Below the pieces are notes generated by a model. It was given only the letters and a program-made list of their open reading frames with translations, was not told where the DNA came from and did not search any database. Both the position numbers and the translations under genes were made by a program. 64,000 nt of DNA from Deltaproteobacteria bacterium (GTDB taxonomy: Bacteria; Myxococcota_A; Polyangia; Polyangiales; Polyangiaceae): contig JACRCQ010000077.1 of NCBI GenBank assembly GCA_016218915.1, positions 1 to 64,000 on the forward strand. Direction: 5' to 3'. The first letter of the stretch is position 1. Each line of letters starts with the position of its first letter. Shown one piece after another: positions 1 through 8,357 of this stretch.

Positions 1-21
1 CAACCGTGCTACGTTGCGCAT
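1..21 (-). CDS. 5' end of an unidentified gene (cut by left edge)
   Basis: Only the first seven codons are inside the window (MRNVARL). The reverse strand shows a perfect AGGAGG Shine-Dalgarno (positions 27-32) five bases before an ATG at 21-19. The start is therefore credible, although the product cannot be named. It lies downstream of, and on the same strand as, the small TPR gene. Confidence 0.45.
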
Positions 22-150
22 GGCGGCCTCCTGGTCGGGATTCGTTTCGCAACGTCACCCTATCGGGAAAGCCGCCCTATTTCTCCATCAAAACCATCGG
101 CCACCGCGCATGTCTCCATTGCGTGGCCGGTCATTTAGAAAGCGCGCAGC

Positions 151-507
151 TCACGCCATCGAGTGGCCGTGCTTGGCGAGCAGCTCGCAGAGCTGACGCG
201 TGCGCTCCACGTCGCGCTGAGGGGCAGCGAGCGCTTTCTTCCACGCCGCGATGGCCTGCTCCTTGTCTCCTCGCTGCAGCAGGAGCTGGCCGAGCTCCAA
301 CCCGGCCCGGCACGCGAACGCAGGCGCTTGCGCCGCAAGAGCAAGCTCCTCCAGAGCATCTTCGATCAGCCCCATCTCCCGGTAGGCAGCCGCAAGATCG
401 TAGTGCGCCTGCCCGTCCTCGGGGCGTATGAGCTCCTCCACGCCTTTCTTGAACGACGCCATCAGCTCTTCGACGTCCTTGGGGTCGTCTTCATCGTCGA
501 TGCTCAC
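151..507 (-). CDS. small tetratricopeptide-repeat (TPR) protein
   Basis: 118 residues starting at a GTG. An acidic N terminus (residues 1-15) is followed by about two and a half TPR helices: a YDLAAAYREMGLIEDAL stretch near residue 40 and LGQLLLQRGDKEQAI near 75, both with typical TPR spacing. There is no signal peptide, so it should be cytoplasmic and act as a protein-binding adaptor. The motif of a helix followed by 'YDL..AY.EMGL..DA' is common in myxobacterial TPR proteins (from memory). It starts 17 bases after the stop of the LysM protein gene on the same strand, so the two are probably co-transcribed. The partner is unknown. Confidence 0.75.
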   Translation of the reverse strand: MSIDDEDDPKDVEELMASFKKGVEELIRPEDGQAHYDLAAAYREMGLIEDALEELALAAQAPAFACRAGLELGQLLLQRGDKEQAIAAWKKALAAPQRDVERTRQLCELLAKHGHSMA

Positions 508-524
508 CGCGTCATTCTACCAGC

Positions 525-1451
525 TCACGGCTTGGCCGGTTCTGCGGTCTTGCACGCGGAGAGGATCTTCGGGCTCACCGTGTTGGGGTCAAAGCTCGCC
601 TGCGGATCGGCCGCTTTCCACGCCTGGCAAGAAGCACCGGCGAGGCCCGGCGTGTCGAGCGCCGCGAACGCTTCGGTCAGCGCCCGGTGGATCTCCGCTT
701 GCTGCGGTCGGGTGAGCTCTCCAAGCGTGAGCAGACGCGTGCCGCGAACCACGGCATCCAGGTAGTGCCCGCCGCGAACTTCTGCGAAGAGCTGAGGCAG
801 CTCCGCCAGCGCTTTGCGCTGCGCCTCACGCGCAGCCCCGGCCCCTTCGGACCGTACGCCCGCCTCTGCCTGCGCAGCCTCTGCCTTCCCAGCATCGGTC
901 AGCGGCAAGTCCGTCAACGGCACCAGCATCACGTCGCCTCGTCGCACCGTATGCCCGCCCACGTGGTTGTACCGATCCAGCGTCCACGCGAACTGGTTCT
1001 CCGCCGAGAACTTCGAAGCGATCGAGGGAACCGTCTCTTCCTTCTGCACCACGTAGCGAAGGTTGTACGGGATGATCAGCTCTGCGCCGTCCTCAGGCGC
1101 CTGCCATGGCTTGCCGTGATTGGCCTGGGCCAGCACCTCCGCCCGCTTGTCGTCGCCCAAAAGCTCTTTGGCAAGCCCTTGCCAGGTCTCTCCGGCCGAC
1201 GCGCGCCTGTGGTTGACCGCCGGCACCTCGAGAATCATCCCAGGCGTGATCGACGTGCCTCCGCACGCATCGAGCGAGTTGGCGTACACCAGGATTCGCT
1301 CGTACTGGATGCGTCCGTAGACCTTCTCGGCAATGCTCGCGAGCGTCTCGCCCTTCTGTACGACGTGCGGAAACGCATGCGCGGGCGCCTGCGATGACAG
1401 CGCCACGCCGATGCCCACGAGCCACGCGAATGTGTTCCGAAGCTTGCTCAC
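525..1451 (-). CDS. exported LysM-domain protein
   Basis: 308 residues from the GTG at 1451, chosen because it directly precedes a signal peptide (SKLRNTFAWLVGIGVALS, cleavage near AHA-F). A longer GTG start at 1487 would place 12 extra residues ahead of it. After the signal come three LysM-like modules: VVQKGETLASIAEKVYG (about residue 30), a degenerate one around SAGETWQGLAKELLG, and VVQKEETVPSIASKF near 140. These are peptidoglycan or polysaccharide binding folds. The C-terminal 120 residues are Ala/Glu-rich helices with no recognised domain. It is probably a periplasmic wall-binding protein; no catalytic domain is visible. It lies upstream of the TPR gene, and the pairing vaguely recalls LysM plus TPR polar-assembly factors, but this is only inference. 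Confidence 0.8.
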   Translation of the reverse strand: MSKLRNTFAWLVGIGVALSSQAPAHAFPHVVQKGETLASIAEKVYGRIQYERILVYANSLDACGGTSITPGMILEVPAVNHRRASAGETWQGLAKELLGDDKRAEVLAQANHGKPWQAPEDGAELIIPYNLRYVVQKEETVPSIASKFSAENQFAWTLDRYNHVGGHTVRRGDVMLVPLTDLPLTDAGKAEAAQAEAGVRSEGAGAAREAQRKALAELPQLFAEVRGGHYLDAVVRGTRLLTLGELTRPQQAEIHRALTEAFAALDTPGLAGASCQAWKAADPQASFDPNTVSPKILSACKTAEPAKP

Positions 1452-1515
1452 GCGCGCATCGTAGCGCACGTTCAAGCCTCTGGGCACAATCCGTCCGAAG
1501 CGACCTTGATGCTGC

Positions 1516-2217
1516 TCAAGTCCCTTTGCCGGAGTAGTTCCAGCCGCGTCGAATCTCCACCCTCGAGTCGTTCCACGACACGCCTGTGTTCAGAGCGTCC
1601 CACTCCCCTCGCAGCTTTGCCTCGAGCTTGTTGTCCCAGATGTAGTTGGCGGCATACTGGCTGCGCACCGCGTAGCCGTAGCGAACTTGCTGCTCCGCCT
1701 CGCGCCACTTCGCGACGGCCTTGTCACGCACGGCCCCAGCCTTTGCGATCTGCGCCTGCCCCTTGGCTACGACAGCGATCGCCTTGCCCTGCGCTTCCGC
1801 GATCTTCTCAGCTGCTTCTGCCTGCTGGGTCGCGAGCTCTTTCTGTACCGCGGCAACCGTCACGAAGAGCTTGCGCTCTCCCATGGCCACGTCCTCATTG
1901 GCTTTGGACACCGCATTGGCTGTGTTGACAGACTCCTTCTCCGCGTTCTGCCGAGCCTTCTCCATCGCGTTCGCAGCGGGCGTTGGGTCGTTCGGTCGGG
2001 TCATGACGCCGGGTGGAGGGATCGGCTCCGAGCCCACCGACTGCAGGACGGTGTCGGCGATGTTCTGATTGAGCTTGTGCGAGTTGTCGTTGGTGAAGTC
2101 GGCCTTGGTCTGCTCCCAGTCTCTTTCGAGTGCAGCCTTCACCCGGTCCCAGTCTGAGGTGTGCTTGTCCGTCCACCATGCGGGCTTGCCCGCCGTAGCT
2201 TGCGTGCCATCTGCCAT
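1516..2217 (-). CDS. conserved-looking helical protein of unknown function
   Basis: 233 residues. The ATG at 2217 is preceded by AAGGAGG at good spacing, which decides it over an in-frame start 32 codons upstream. The N terminus has a Trp-rich segment (WWTDKHTSDWDRVK) followed by 'RDWEQTKADF'. It is followed by a Pro-rich linker, then a long Ala/Lys/Glu-rich predicted coiled coil (about residues 85-185), and an aromatic C terminus. There is no signal peptide or transmembrane span. The N-terminal W..D W..VK....DWEQTK.DF pattern occurs in small hypothetical proteins of related bacteria as far as I recall. I do not recognise a function. Confidence 0.65.
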   Translation of the reverse strand: MADGTQATAGKPAWWTDKHTSDWDRVKAALERDWEQTKADFTNDNSHKLNQNIADTVLQSVGSEPIPPPGVMTRPNDPTPAANAMEKARQNAEKESVNTANAVSKANEDVAMGERKLFVTVAAVQKELATQQAEAAEKIAEAQGKAIAVVAKGQAQIAKAGAVRDKAVAKWREAEQQVRYGYAVRSQYAANYIWDNKLEAKLRGEWDALNTGVSWNDSRVEIRRGWNYSGKGT

Positions 2218-2481
2218 CGCGGCCTCCTTGCGCTCTTCCTTGCGCATCTGAAGCGACGGAATTGCCACTTCGACGCGCGGATCGGCGCCACTGACAGACG
2301 TCGCGGGCTGCACACGGCATGCCGCGCTTCACGGCTGGCGTTCGTGCGCCGTTCTTTGCCCGCATCGCCGCCCTCCGCGGGCCCGGCGCACATGGGCGGC
2401 GCCTGAGATCGGACGTTGCTCCTCATCAATGCGAAGGAGTGTCCCCCTCAAATCGACGGGGCTGTTCGCCGCGCAGATTGC
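2218..2481. other. intergenic region, 264 bp
   Basis: Leader region of the helical-protein gene (reading leftward) and 3' flank of the glycosyltransferase gene. I see the AAGGAGG ribosome binding site at its left end, but no intrinsic terminator (no hairpin followed by T-tract) and no small gene with a convincing start. Confidence 0.5.
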
Positions 2482-3948
2482 TCAAGCCTCCGGGCACACT
2501 CCCTCCGACGCACTTCGCCCGATCGATGCCACAAGGATGCAAAGCAGCGGAGACAGCGGGATGTGGTAGCGATCCTCGCCGAAGAACACCACGTGCACGA
2601 TGTCGAAGCTCAGCACCGCCCACGCGATGAACAGCCCAACAGCCCCGGGACGCGGCGCTTGCGGACGCGGCACCAGGATCACGATCGGTAGCCACAGCGC
2701 CAAGGGCCAGAACGGGAACTGATCGTCGTGCCAGCCATAGGCCACGAGCGCGATCGTTGCGAGCCACAGCGCGGCTTCCACGCTCATCCCCACCATCACG
2801 GTGCGTTGCCGATCCCCAGCCAACAGCTCGCGCATCCGCTTGCGCGACACAACTCCCAGAAATCCGAAGGCCGCAGCGCTCAGCAGCAACCGGTGAAACG
2901 TCGACAGCCGCTCCCTCCACCAGGTCCGACGCTCTTCCGGCCATGCAGCCGGATCCCCGGTCTTGAGGTACTCGACCGCAAACGACTCGTGGTTGAAGCT
3001 CTGATCGAGCTTCTTCGGCGCAAGCCCGAGCCACCGCACCGGATCCTTGCGAATCGACGCCCACCCATGCTGCGCCCAGCACCGATCCTGCTGCACCTGC
3101 CCAGTCACCACCTCGCACCCGTCCGAGGCTCGGAGTGTTTCGAATCTGCCTGTGGCCCGGGCAAACGAGCCGATCGCAAGATTCCAGCCGCCATTGGTGG
3201 ACACGAACGCGCAGCCGTCCATCACCTTGCAGTTGCGCAGAGTCCAGGGCGTGACCACGGCAAAGGCCACAGCGGTCACCACGGCTCCGCGCTTGAGCAC
3301 GTTCAACCACGCCTGCTTCCAGGGCGCAGAAGGCACCAGGGCGAGGCCGATGGCAGGTGCGAGCACGATCGCCTGCGGGCTGACCAGCGTCGCGAGCCCC
3401 ATGGCAAGGCCGGAGAGGGCTGCTCCGCGCCACGGATGCTTGTCGCGATCACGAAGCGCGAGCCACAGCGCGAACATGGGAAGAAAGGCCGAGAGCAGCT
3501 CGGTCATCACCAGGGCGCTGTACAGGATGAGCGCCGGGTGCAGCGCACACAGGATCGCTGCTGCGCGCGCGCGCCACTTCGACATCATCTGCAGGGCGAT
3601 CTGATGCGTGAGCGCCACCACCGCAGCTCCCAGGATCGCATTGGCCACGGTCGCAGCGTGCGGGCCATCGCCGAAGAGCTTGTACACGCCCGCGAGAAAT
3701 CCGCTGTAGCCCACGGGGTAGTGGCACCACGGGTGCCACCTCGCCACGCCCGCCACGATCACGTCGTCGGAATACCCGAGCCCAGCCGCAATGCGTCGCG
3801 CCCCAAAATCGTAGTAGTGGCCATCCCACACAGGCTCGCGGGCCCACGCCAATGCCACGAACAGCCGTGGTGCCAGCGACGTGATCGCAACCAGGAGCAT
3901 GAAGCCCAGGTCGCGTTGCTTGCTGTGATCCGCGGATGGTTGGCTCAT
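2482..3948 (-). CDS. GT-C family (PMT/ArnT-like) membrane glycosyltransferase
   Basis: 488 residues with about 10-11 hydrophobic segments. The first loop carries an acidic/aromatic motif (VWDGHYYDFGARRIAAG, near residue 40) that matches the catalytic Asp position of GT39/ArnT-like polyprenyl-phosphate sugar transferases. The 'HPALILYSALVMTE' segment is also typical of the family. Such enzymes transfer a sugar from a lipid-phosphate donor to protein or lipid on the outer face of the inner membrane; the substrate cannot be read from sequence. The gene starts 21 bases after the MinD-like gene, in the same direction, so it is probably the last gene of the kinase/MinD-like operon. Confidence 0.8.
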   Translation of the reverse strand: MSQPSADHSKQRDLGFMLLVAITSLAPRLFVALAWAREPVWDGHYYDFGARRIAAGLGYSDDVIVAGVARWHPWCHYPVGYSGFLAGVYKLFGDGPHAATVANAILGAAVVALTHQIALQMMSKWRARAAAILCALHPALILYSALVMTELLSAFLPMFALWLALRDRDKHPWRGAALSGLAMGLATLVSPQAIVLAPAIGLALVPSAPWKQAWLNVLKRGAVVTAVAFAVVTPWTLRNCKVMDGCAFVSTNGGWNLAIGSFARATGRFETLRASDGCEVVTGQVQQDRCWAQHGWASIRKDPVRWLGLAPKKLDQSFNHESFAVEYLKTGDPAAWPEERRTWWRERLSTFHRLLLSAAAFGFLGVVSRKRMRELLAGDRQRTVMVGMSVEAALWLATIALVAYGWHDDQFPFWPLALWLPIVILVPRPQAPRPGAVGLFIAWAVLSFDIVHVVFFGEDRYHIPLSPLLCILVASIGRSASEGVCPEA

Positions 3949-3969
3949 CGAACCCGCCGACGCTCCGGA

Positions 3970-5574
3970 TCAACCCTGCCCGCGCGCTGCCAGCGCAACA
4001 CGCATCCTGCGGATGTACGTGCGCACGACCTGCGCCGGGTCGAGCTTGAGTTGTCGCGCCACGAGCTGCACGAATCCTCGCACGTATACCTCGGCCGGCA
4101 GCTCGTCGTAGCGCTCGGCCTCCAGCGCGTTGAGGTGCGGCAGGGTGATCTTCGTGCGGGCCGCGATCTCCGCCTGCTCGATTCCATTGGCCTCGCGAAT
4201 CCTTCGCAGCAGCTCGCCCGTGAACTCGGTCTCCGGATGGATGTCACGCGCAAGCTCGGCCTGCAGCATCAGCTGATCCTGCGTGAGCCCTTGCCGCGCG
4301 TCCGATTGCCCCCGCTCGGCATCTTCCAGATCCGGGAACGCCGAGATGTTGTAGGCCCTTCGACGCACCGGATCGAGGATCGTGTCGTACGCCTCCTGCA
4401 CCAGCGAAAGCTCGGCCCGCATCTGCGCTTCGTCGATCAGCGACACCAACGGGAGGCTCCCGGACGCGAACAGCTCGCGCTGCCGCTTGTAGGCCCTTCG
4501 CACCTCTTCATCGGATGCGCCTCGCCCGATCCCGAGCACGTCGTACAAGGTCGCCCGCCTGTCCCGGGGCGGCGGAGGTGGCTCGGACACGCGCTGATCC
4601 AGGGTTCCCGCGAGCGCTACGATGCGACGCGCAATGCGTTCGAGGTTGCGTGCGCTCTTGGCCGTGGGGCTGTCGACCAGCAGCGGACGCCTTCGTCGCG
4701 CGGTCAGCCAGGCTTGATCGTCCTGCTCGACGTGCCCCACGTATTCGAGCTCCAACCCGAGATAGCGCTCTGCCATGCCCTGCATGTTCGGGCCGAGCTC
4801 CTGGTCGGTTCGAAGCCGGGTCTGGTTGACCACCAGCTTCGCGCGAACGCGGTGCAGGTGCGCTGTCGCGAGATCCGCGAGCGAAGTGTCGTGGCGTGCC
4901 ACGGCTCCGATCACTTCCAGCGGCGTGGGCAGCGGCGGAAGCTCGTGCATCGACCGCTCGAGCATGCGCAGCTTGAACCGCTCTTTCATCAGCGCCCTGC
5001 GAAGCTGCCGCAGGTACAGCGCCCGCAAGAATCGATAGGTCGCTTCGACCGCCGCCGGATCCGGCACCGTCACGCAGATCCCGACGTCCGCAGACAGAAA
5101 CAGATCGAGCGTGGCCGGCGACGTCCCTGACCCGAGGTGCACCAGGATGTAGTCCGCAGGAAGCGATCGCAGCCGCGACAGCCAACGCACCTTGCGCCCG
5201 GGCCTGAACGGCGATGCGGCCATCGGATCATAGGCCGAAGGGAGCAGACGAAGGCCAGGCACCGACGTCGCCACAGGCTCGAGCTTGAGGTTCTCGACTT
5301 CTTCCGTGGTCGCAAGCGGCGCGCGCTCCAGCCCAAGCTGGATGTGCAGGCTCGAGCCGGCCAGATCCGCGTCGGTGATCAGGACTTCTCGCCCGAGCTG
5401 CGCCAGGTACACCCCGAGGTTGACCGTGAGCAGGCTCTTGCCCACGCCACCTCGCCCCCCGCCGATCGTGATGACGTTGCGAACGCCCTTGGGGAGGTCG
5501 GCGAGGACGGCCTTCGACGGGCCCAGATCCAGATCCTGCTCATCCATCTCGATGGGGCGGATTATGGACCACAT
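3970..5574 (-). CDS. MinD/ParA-like ATPase fused to a J-like domain and a RodZ-type HTH
   Basis: 534 residues from an ATG at 5574 (an alternative ATG lies at 5547; neither has a strong Shine-Dalgarno). Residues 35-290 are a deviant-Walker P-loop ATPase: GGGRGGVGKS (38-47) with both glycines and the signature Lys, then ITDADLAG (66-73). This is the FlhG/MinD family. A Pro-rich linker leads to a J-like domain (about 341-415: LYDVLGIGRGASDEEVRRAY ... YDTILDPVRRRAY) that lacks the HPD tripeptide needed to stimulate Hsp70. A RodZ/Xre-type helix-turn-helix follows (about 448-528: ELLRRIREANGIEQAEIAART). There is no membrane span. It sits between a Ser/Thr kinase gene (28-base gap) and a glycosyltransferase gene. 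A role in spatial organisation or polar positioning of an envelope process is inferred, not shown. Confidence 0.85.
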   Translation of the reverse strand: MWSIIRPIEMDEQDLDLGPSKAVLADLPKGVRNVITIGGGRGGVGKSLLTVNLGVYLAQLGREVLITDADLAGSSLHIQLGLERAPLATTEEVENLKLEPVATSVPGLRLLPSAYDPMAASPFRPGRKVRWLSRLRSLPADYILVHLGSGTSPATLDLFLSADVGICVTVPDPAAVEATYRFLRALYLRQLRRALMKERFKLRMLERSMHELPPLPTPLEVIGAVARHDTSLADLATAHLHRVRAKLVVNQTRLRTDQELGPNMQGMAERYLGLELEYVGHVEQDDQAWLTARRRRPLLVDSPTAKSARNLERIARRIVALAGTLDQRVSEPPPPPRDRRATLYDVLGIGRGASDEEVRRAYKRQRELFASGSLPLVSLIDEAQMRAELSLVQEAYDTILDPVRRRAYNISAFPDLEDAERGQSDARQGLTQDQLMLQAELARDIHPETEFTGELLRRIREANGIEQAEIAARTKITLPHLNALEAERYDELPAEVYVRGFVQLVARQLKLDPAQVVRTYIRRMRVALAARGQG

Positions 5575-5602
5575 CCGCCTGGATACGCCCTGCAAAGTGC
5601 GA

Positions 5603-7309
5603 TCACAGGCCTGAAGCCGGCAGCTTGCTCGTTCCTTGTGGAGGAGGTTTCGACGCAGGCACCTTCGAAGTCGCAGCGCCGCCCGTCTTGGCTGCCACAG
5701 GTTCCCGCTGTGGCGGCTTGCGTGATGTCGTGACGGCCAACGGCTCCGCAGGCGCGGAAGCCGAGGGTGCTGCGCTTTGCGTCGGGATCGCAGCTTCTTG
5801 GGTTGGCGCGGAGGAAGCGCCCGGCTGCGCCGCCGTCTCTGCGCTCGTCGTCGGCGCGCTCGATGCCACCTGCGCCGGGCGTGCGCGAAGATGCGCTGCG
5901 CCGATCGCGGCAGCGACTCCGATCGGAACCACGAACGCAGCAACGCCGACGATCCACCACACCGCTGAGGAGCGCTTCGGCGCTGCTGCCGTCGCGCTCG
6001 ATTCCGAAGGGTGCACCCAGACCTTCTGCACGGAGTGCGAGGTATCGGCGCGGGCCGGCGACTCCGCGAGCTCGGTCGGGCAGTGCTGTGCCGCAACCGC
6101 AGGCAGCATCTGCGTGCCCGTGGGCCCCATCATCTGCGGTCCTGCTTCCACGCTCGTGCGTGTAGGAGAATCCGGATCCACGCCGGCAGCGTCGATGCGC
6201 TCCGTCAGCTCGTGGTGCGCTGCGCCCGGCTGCGCATCGGTCCGATCCATCGCGTGCCCGGTGGCCTGATCTGCCTCGAACCCCGGCACCGCGGCCGTGC
6301 GATCCCCAGGTCCCGGTCGATCCGGCGCGGTCGCACGATCGCGGGTCGTGACCGGCGCAGATGCGATGGGCGCAGCAGCCACGGTGTCGATCCGGACCGG
6401 CTCAGGCTGCGGAGTGATGGACACGGCCCACGGTCGTTCGTCTTCGCCCACGGCGCGGCGGATCTCGATCGCGAATTGCGCGGCCGTGGCTTGCCTGCGC
6501 GCCGGATCGCGATCGCACGCCGTCATCACGGCCTGCGCGAGGGACTCGGGAATCCCGAGCATCGCCGCGTCGAGCGGCATCACGCCTCGCGTGAGCTTGG
6601 CCTTGAGCATGTCCACAGGATCCGGCTCGCTGAATGCTGCACGGCCCGTGAGCGTCTCCCAGAGCACCAGCCCGGCAGAGTACAAGTCCGATCGCGCGTC
6701 CACCACCCGCCCCTCGGCTTGCTCCGGCGACATGTAGCGGGGCGTACCTACGGTCATGCCCGTGCCCGTGAGCTGCTGCGCAGGCATCCACGCGTCGATC
6801 GTCTTGGCCACGCCGAAGTCGAGCAGCTTGACGATCTTGCTGCGGCAAATGAAGATGTTTTCGGGCTTGATGTCGCGGTGGATGAGCGCCGCCTGGTGCG
6901 CAACATGAAGCGCATCGAGCACCTGCGCCATGATCTGCACCGCGGGCAGCACCCCGAGCCTGCCGCGCTGACGCTGCAGATCGCGCAGCGTGCTGCCGTC
7001 CAGCAGCTCCATCACGAAGAAGATCCGCTCGTCCGCCGCGGTCGCCAGATCGTAGACCTCGACCAGGTTCGGGTGCTTGAGACGGGCAAGGCCGCGCGCT
7101 TCGACCCGCAAGCGCTCCGCAAGATCGTCACGTCCAGCGAAATCCCTGGCCAGAACCTTGAGCGCGCGACGCTGTCCGAGGTTGTCGTGCTCGACCTCGT
7201 AGACCTCGCCCATGCCGCCTTGTCCGAGGGGACGAACGATGCGGTACACCGTACCGGGCACCAGCTGGCCAGGCGCCCAGGTGGCAGTTGCTCCGCTCGA
7301 TGGCGTCAT
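5603..7309 (-). CDS. membrane-anchored Hanks-type Ser/Thr protein kinase
   Basis: 568 residues. The kinase domain at 20-285 has every key element: Gly loop GQGGMGEVY (29-37), Lys51, HRDIKPEN (144-151), DFG (164-166) and the activation segment end GTPRYMSPEQ (188-197), so it should be active. A Pro/Ala/Thr-rich juxtamembrane linker leads to one transmembrane helix (about 448-472) and an Ala/Pro/Ser-rich extracytoplasmic tail with no PASTA or other sensor domain. It is the first gene of a leftward run with the MinD/J/HTH protein and the GT-C transferase; the downstream ATPase is a plausible substrate (inference). The start has no strong ribosome binding site. Confidence 0.93.
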   Translation of the reverse strand: MTPSSGATATWAPGQLVPGTVYRIVRPLGQGGMGEVYEVEHDNLGQRRALKVLARDFAGRDDLAERLRVEARGLARLKHPNLVEVYDLATAADERIFFVMELLDGSTLRDLQRQRGRLGVLPAVQIMAQVLDALHVAHQAALIHRDIKPENIFICRSKIVKLLDFGVAKTIDAWMPAQQLTGTGMTVGTPRYMSPEQAEGRVVDARSDLYSAGLVLWETLTGRAAFSEPDPVDMLKAKLTRGVMPLDAAMLGIPESLAQAVMTACDRDPARRQATAAQFAIEIRRAVGEDERPWAVSITPQPEPVRIDTVAAAPIASAPVTTRDRATAPDRPGPGDRTAAVPGFEADQATGHAMDRTDAQPGAAHHELTERIDAAGVDPDSPTRTSVEAGPQMMGPTGTQMLPAVAAQHCPTELAESPARADTSHSVQKVWVHPSESSATAAAPKRSSAVWWIVGVAAFVVPIGVAAAIGAAHLRARPAQVASSAPTTSAETAAQPGASSAPTQEAAIPTQSAAPSASAPAEPLAVTTSRKPPQREPVAAKTGGAATSKVPASKPPPQGTSKLPASGL

Positions 7310-7410
7310 CCGAAGTGAACAGGAGACCGCGACGCGGTGAGGAAATCAAGGACGATTCGTCGCAGAGGTCGGAAGCGGCACGGCTTCGCCATGCCATGGG
7401 GTGCTGCTCG

Positions 7411-8193
7411 CTACTCAGAAGGCGCGGCGTACGCCGCTGACATGCAGTTCGGATCCTTGGCGCAGTCCGCGTCCTTGCAGTCGATCAGCCCGTCGTAGTC
7501 GTTGTCCTTCTTGTCGTCACAGACCTCGACCGGCGCCGCATAGTCCGCATTGCAGAACGGCTCGTTCGAGCAGTCCGAGTCTGCGCAGTCAATCTGGCCG
7601 TCGTAGTCGTTGTCCTTGCTGTCGTTGCAGATCTCCACAGGCGCCGCGTACTCGGCACTGCAGAAGGGCTGGCTCGAGCAGTCCGAGTCCGCGCAGTCGA
7701 TCTGGCCGTCGTAGTCGTTGTCCTTGCTGTCGTTGCAGATCTCCACAGGAGCCATGTACGCAGGCGCCGCGCACTGCGACACGCAGTCCGGGTCTGCACA
7801 GTCGATCAGCCCGTCGCTGTCATTGTCCTGGTTGTCCTTGCACAACGTCTCCTTGCCAGGCGTCGCCTCCGACGCTGCATCGGACGCATCCGGCCCGGGC
7901 GCGGAGTACACAGGCGTGCTGCAATCGCAGTCCGGATCCGCACAGTCGACCTTGCCGTCGCCGTCGTTGTCCTTGCTGTCGTCACAGACCTCTCCAGACG
8001 GCGAGCCGGTCGAGTCCACGGATCCGCTGCAACCGATCAGGCCAGCGGCGAGACCCACTGCCGCAGCAGGCATGACCACGGGCGAGGTCCACCACTGCCT
8101 GCGGGGGCGGGTGAGCCGCCGGGTCCGGTCCAGCATGGAACACAGCTCTTCCAGATATGCCGTTGCTGCCTGAGCATGAGGATTCATGGACAT
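7411..8193 (-). CDS. repeat lipoprotein with Asp/Asn/Cys metal-binding-type repeats and Y-x-A-P motifs
   Basis: 260 residues from the ATG at 8193, which has GGAGGTG upstream; this decides it over a longer frame. An unusually long charged N region (residues 1-35) precedes a hydrophobic stretch and a lipobox GLIGC with Cys55. Five repeats follow, starting at Cys70, 118, 153, 189 and 225, each of the form C-x-D-x-x-D-N-D-x-D-G-x-x-D-C-x-D-x-D-C. This is the calcium/metal-binding type repeat often called MopE-like. Each ends in a linker with a Tyr-x-Ala-Pro motif: VYSAP (95), AYMAP (145), EYAAP (181), DYAAP (217), AYAAP (254, almost at the C terminus). The third and fourth repeats (36 residues each) are nearly identical in DNA, implying recent duplication. 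It is divergent from a radical SAM/SPASM gene, a likely modifying enzyme. Confidence 0.85.
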   Translation of the reverse strand: MSMNPHAQAATAYLEELCSMLDRTRRLTRPRRQWWTSPVVMPAAAVGLAAGLIGCSGSVDSTGSPSGEVCDDSKDNDGDGKVDCADPDCDCSTPVYSAPGPDASDAASEATPGKETLCKDNQDNDSDGLIDCADPDCVSQCAAPAYMAPVEICNDSKDNDYDGQIDCADSDCSSQPFCSAEYAAPVEICNDSKDNDYDGQIDCADSDCSNEPFCNADYAAPVEVCDDKKDNDYDGLIDCKDADCAKDPNCMSAAYAAPSE

Positions 8194-8357
8194 GGAAACA
8201 CCTCCGGATCGAGCTATCCTGTCATGCACGCGGCGTTCCAATGCGGCTCATTCGTAGAATCAAGCATTCTTCGCGGGGTTGGCCCGATCCTCGTGCCGTT
8301 GTCGTGGCACGCCGTGGCACAGCATGCTCCTGTCATTGACCTGTCCCGGAAGCTCCC

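Noticed and set aside
2728..5130. Very long forward frame opposite the glycosyltransferase and MinD-like genes
   Set aside because: Antisense to genes with complete motifs; the frame is His/Arg/Gln-rich, as expected for the complement of high-GC coding sequence. The same holds for the long forward frame opposite hppA (24366-26585).
5575..6096. N-terminal extension of the MinD-like protein into the kinase gene
   Set aside because: The extension is the wrong frame of the kinase C terminus, Arg/Ser-rich and without structure.
8305..8335. Sigma-54 promoter (TGGCAC direct repeat) before the radical SAM gene
   Set aside because: Two GTGGCAC words occur, but neither has a GC doublet at the required 10-base spacing from the GG.
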